A stretch of DNA of 64,000 bases. Origin: Constrictibacter sp. MBR-5. GTDB taxonomy: Bacteria > Pseudomonadota > Alphaproteobacteria > JAJUGE01. The stretch covers positions 1 through 64,000 of the forward strand of contig NZ_JBEPTK010000018.1 in NCBI RefSeq assembly GCF_040549485.1, written 5' to 3'. Made by a program: the position numbers and the translations under genes. A model generated the notes under the pieces. It ran no database searches. It saw only the letters and a list, made by a program, of their open reading frames with translations, and was not told where the DNA came from. Shown piece by piece: positions 63,414-64,000 of the stretch (positions within the stretch are counted from its first letter, which is position 1; each line of letters opens with the position of its first letter).

Positions 63414-63926
63414 ATGACGAAGCCGAATGCCGACAGCCTGTTCCGCCTTCTTTCCAGCTCACCGCCCATGGACATGGTGGTGACCACCGCCGCGGTTCGT
63501 CGACGGTACGTCGACGAACTTAGACAGTGTGTGCAGCGATCGCTCGGGGAACGCTTGATGACGATCGCGGATCTCGGTCCCGAGCATCCCGATTCCTGGC
63601 TAGCCGGCCATACCATTGCTATGGCGTTACGCTGGCCGACCTTTGCAGTCGCGACCGACAATGGTCCGTCGCTCTCGATCTTGCCGTTGCGCGAAGCGCT
63701 CTGCGGGTATGCTGGGTGGCACTGGGGTCGGCGGGATCTCGAGTGCAAGCCACCTATCTGGACCGCCGCAGTGATCCTGATGGCCGGCGGCACGTCACCC
63801 TATCCGTGTGATCATGATGACCTGGAATGCTTTCGGCGTTGGGTAACGGCTCAGGGGTATCCGCCGAACCCTCTTGGTTGGACATATACTGCGTTTTTCA
63901 ATGCGCATTACGACTGGGGCGACTGA
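63414..63926 (+). CDS. Hypothetical protein, paralogous to 59315-60127
   Basis: 170 residues from MTKPNADSLFRLLS, an ATG with GGAG 10 bases upstream. Middle and C-terminal parts carry IAMALRWPTFAVATDNG, LSILPLREALCGYAGWHWG, PPIWTAAVILMAGG, CFRRWVTAQGYPPNPLGWTY and a final YDWGD, which follow the pattern of the protein at 59315-60127 residue by residue at the conserved positions. Unknown family. A strong hairpin follows the stop. Confidence 0.68.
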   Translation: MTKPNADSLFRLLSSSPPMDMVVTTAAVRRRYVDELRQCVQRSLGERLMTIADLGPEHPDSWLAGHTIAMALRWPTFAVATDNGPSLSILPLREALCGYAGWHWGRRDLECKPPIWTAAVILMAGGTSPYPCDHDDLECFRRWVTAQGYPPNPLGWTYTAFFNAHYDWGD

Positions 63927-63933
63927 TATCGCC

Positions 63934-63970
63934 GCGGCTGACGCTCGCTGTCTGCGGATGCGTCAGCCGC
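63934..63970 (+). terminator. Hairpin after the last gene
   Basis: Perfect 11-bp stem, GCGGCTGACGC and its complement, around a 15-base loop, 8 bp after the stop codon. No T run follows, so it is a weak terminator or a transcript-stabilising end. Confidence 0.55.
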
Positions 63971-64000
63971 CGGCCGACACGGTGCATTATCATTGATTGC

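Noticed and set aside
1-64000. CRISPR arrays, rRNA operons, complete tRNA genes, origin of replication
   Set aside because: I saw no regularly spaced direct repeats, no rRNA sequence, no complete tRNA cloverleaf and no iteron or DnaA-box cluster in the window.

Overview
This 64 kb window is GC-rich, gene-dense bacterial DNA. HWE-family histidine kinases, a NasT/NasS-controlled nitrate operon and the general gene style point to an alphaproteobacterium, most likely of Rhodospirillales type. That placement is inference; no rRNA or complete tRNA gene is present to confirm it.

Layout. 0-2.3 kb: end of an integrated element, with a tyrosine integrase (cut by the window edge), a 47-bp 3' fragment of tRNA-Gly(GCC) that looks like an attachment site, a small unknown gene and a frameshifted DUF423 gene. 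2.6-11.5 kb: a signalling block of two HWE sensor kinases, two single-domain receivers and a large hybrid kinase split by an intact IS481-family element (7-bp target duplication). 11.7-13.6 kb: a decayed FtsZ-fragment gene, a truncated amidohydrolase and a decayed IS5-type element. 13.75-18.5 kb: a marR-emrA-emrB efflux operon and an LpxR-like outer-membrane lipid A deacylase.

18.8-34.7 kb is a catabolic region. One arm has an alcohol dehydrogenase diverging from CMD protein, two acyl-CoA dehydrogenases, a thiolase-like protein, DUF35 protein and a Baeyer-Villiger monooxygenase. The other arm has two MaoC hydratases, a second monooxygenase, a nitronate-monooxygenase-like protein and a Nudix hydrolase, diverging from a TetR regulator and a hotdog thioesterase. 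Near-identical 18-bp palindromes lie in the two divergent promoter regions and suggest one TetR regulon. The gene set (paired ACADs, paired MaoC proteins, thiolase-like plus DUF35, ketone monooxygenases) resembles pathways for cyclic or branched, steroid/terpenoid-like carbon skeletons.

34.8-38.5 kb: IS debris, a DUF982 protein, a receiver-EAL protein and a truncated kinase. 38.7-52.8 kb: a complete assimilatory nitrate system: nasT, nasS, then a leader RNA with a sigma-54-type promoter and strong intrinsic terminator, nitrate ABC transporter, nirB, nirD, nasA, and siroheme genes cysG and hemD. Nitrate is imported, reduced to nitrite by NasA and to ammonium by NirBD, with CysG supplying siroheme.

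52.8-64 kb is a lower-GC accessory region: an intact IS3-family element, an N4-cytosine-type and a D12-class DNA methyltransferase, several unrecognised genes (two of them distant paralogues), IS5 debris, interspersed non-coding repeats, and an intact gene for an unusual 116-residue protein made of a Tat-like leader and the T7-loop part of FtsZ, but no GTP-binding domain. The same repeat family is found around the decayed copy of that gene at 11.7 kb and near nasT and hemD.
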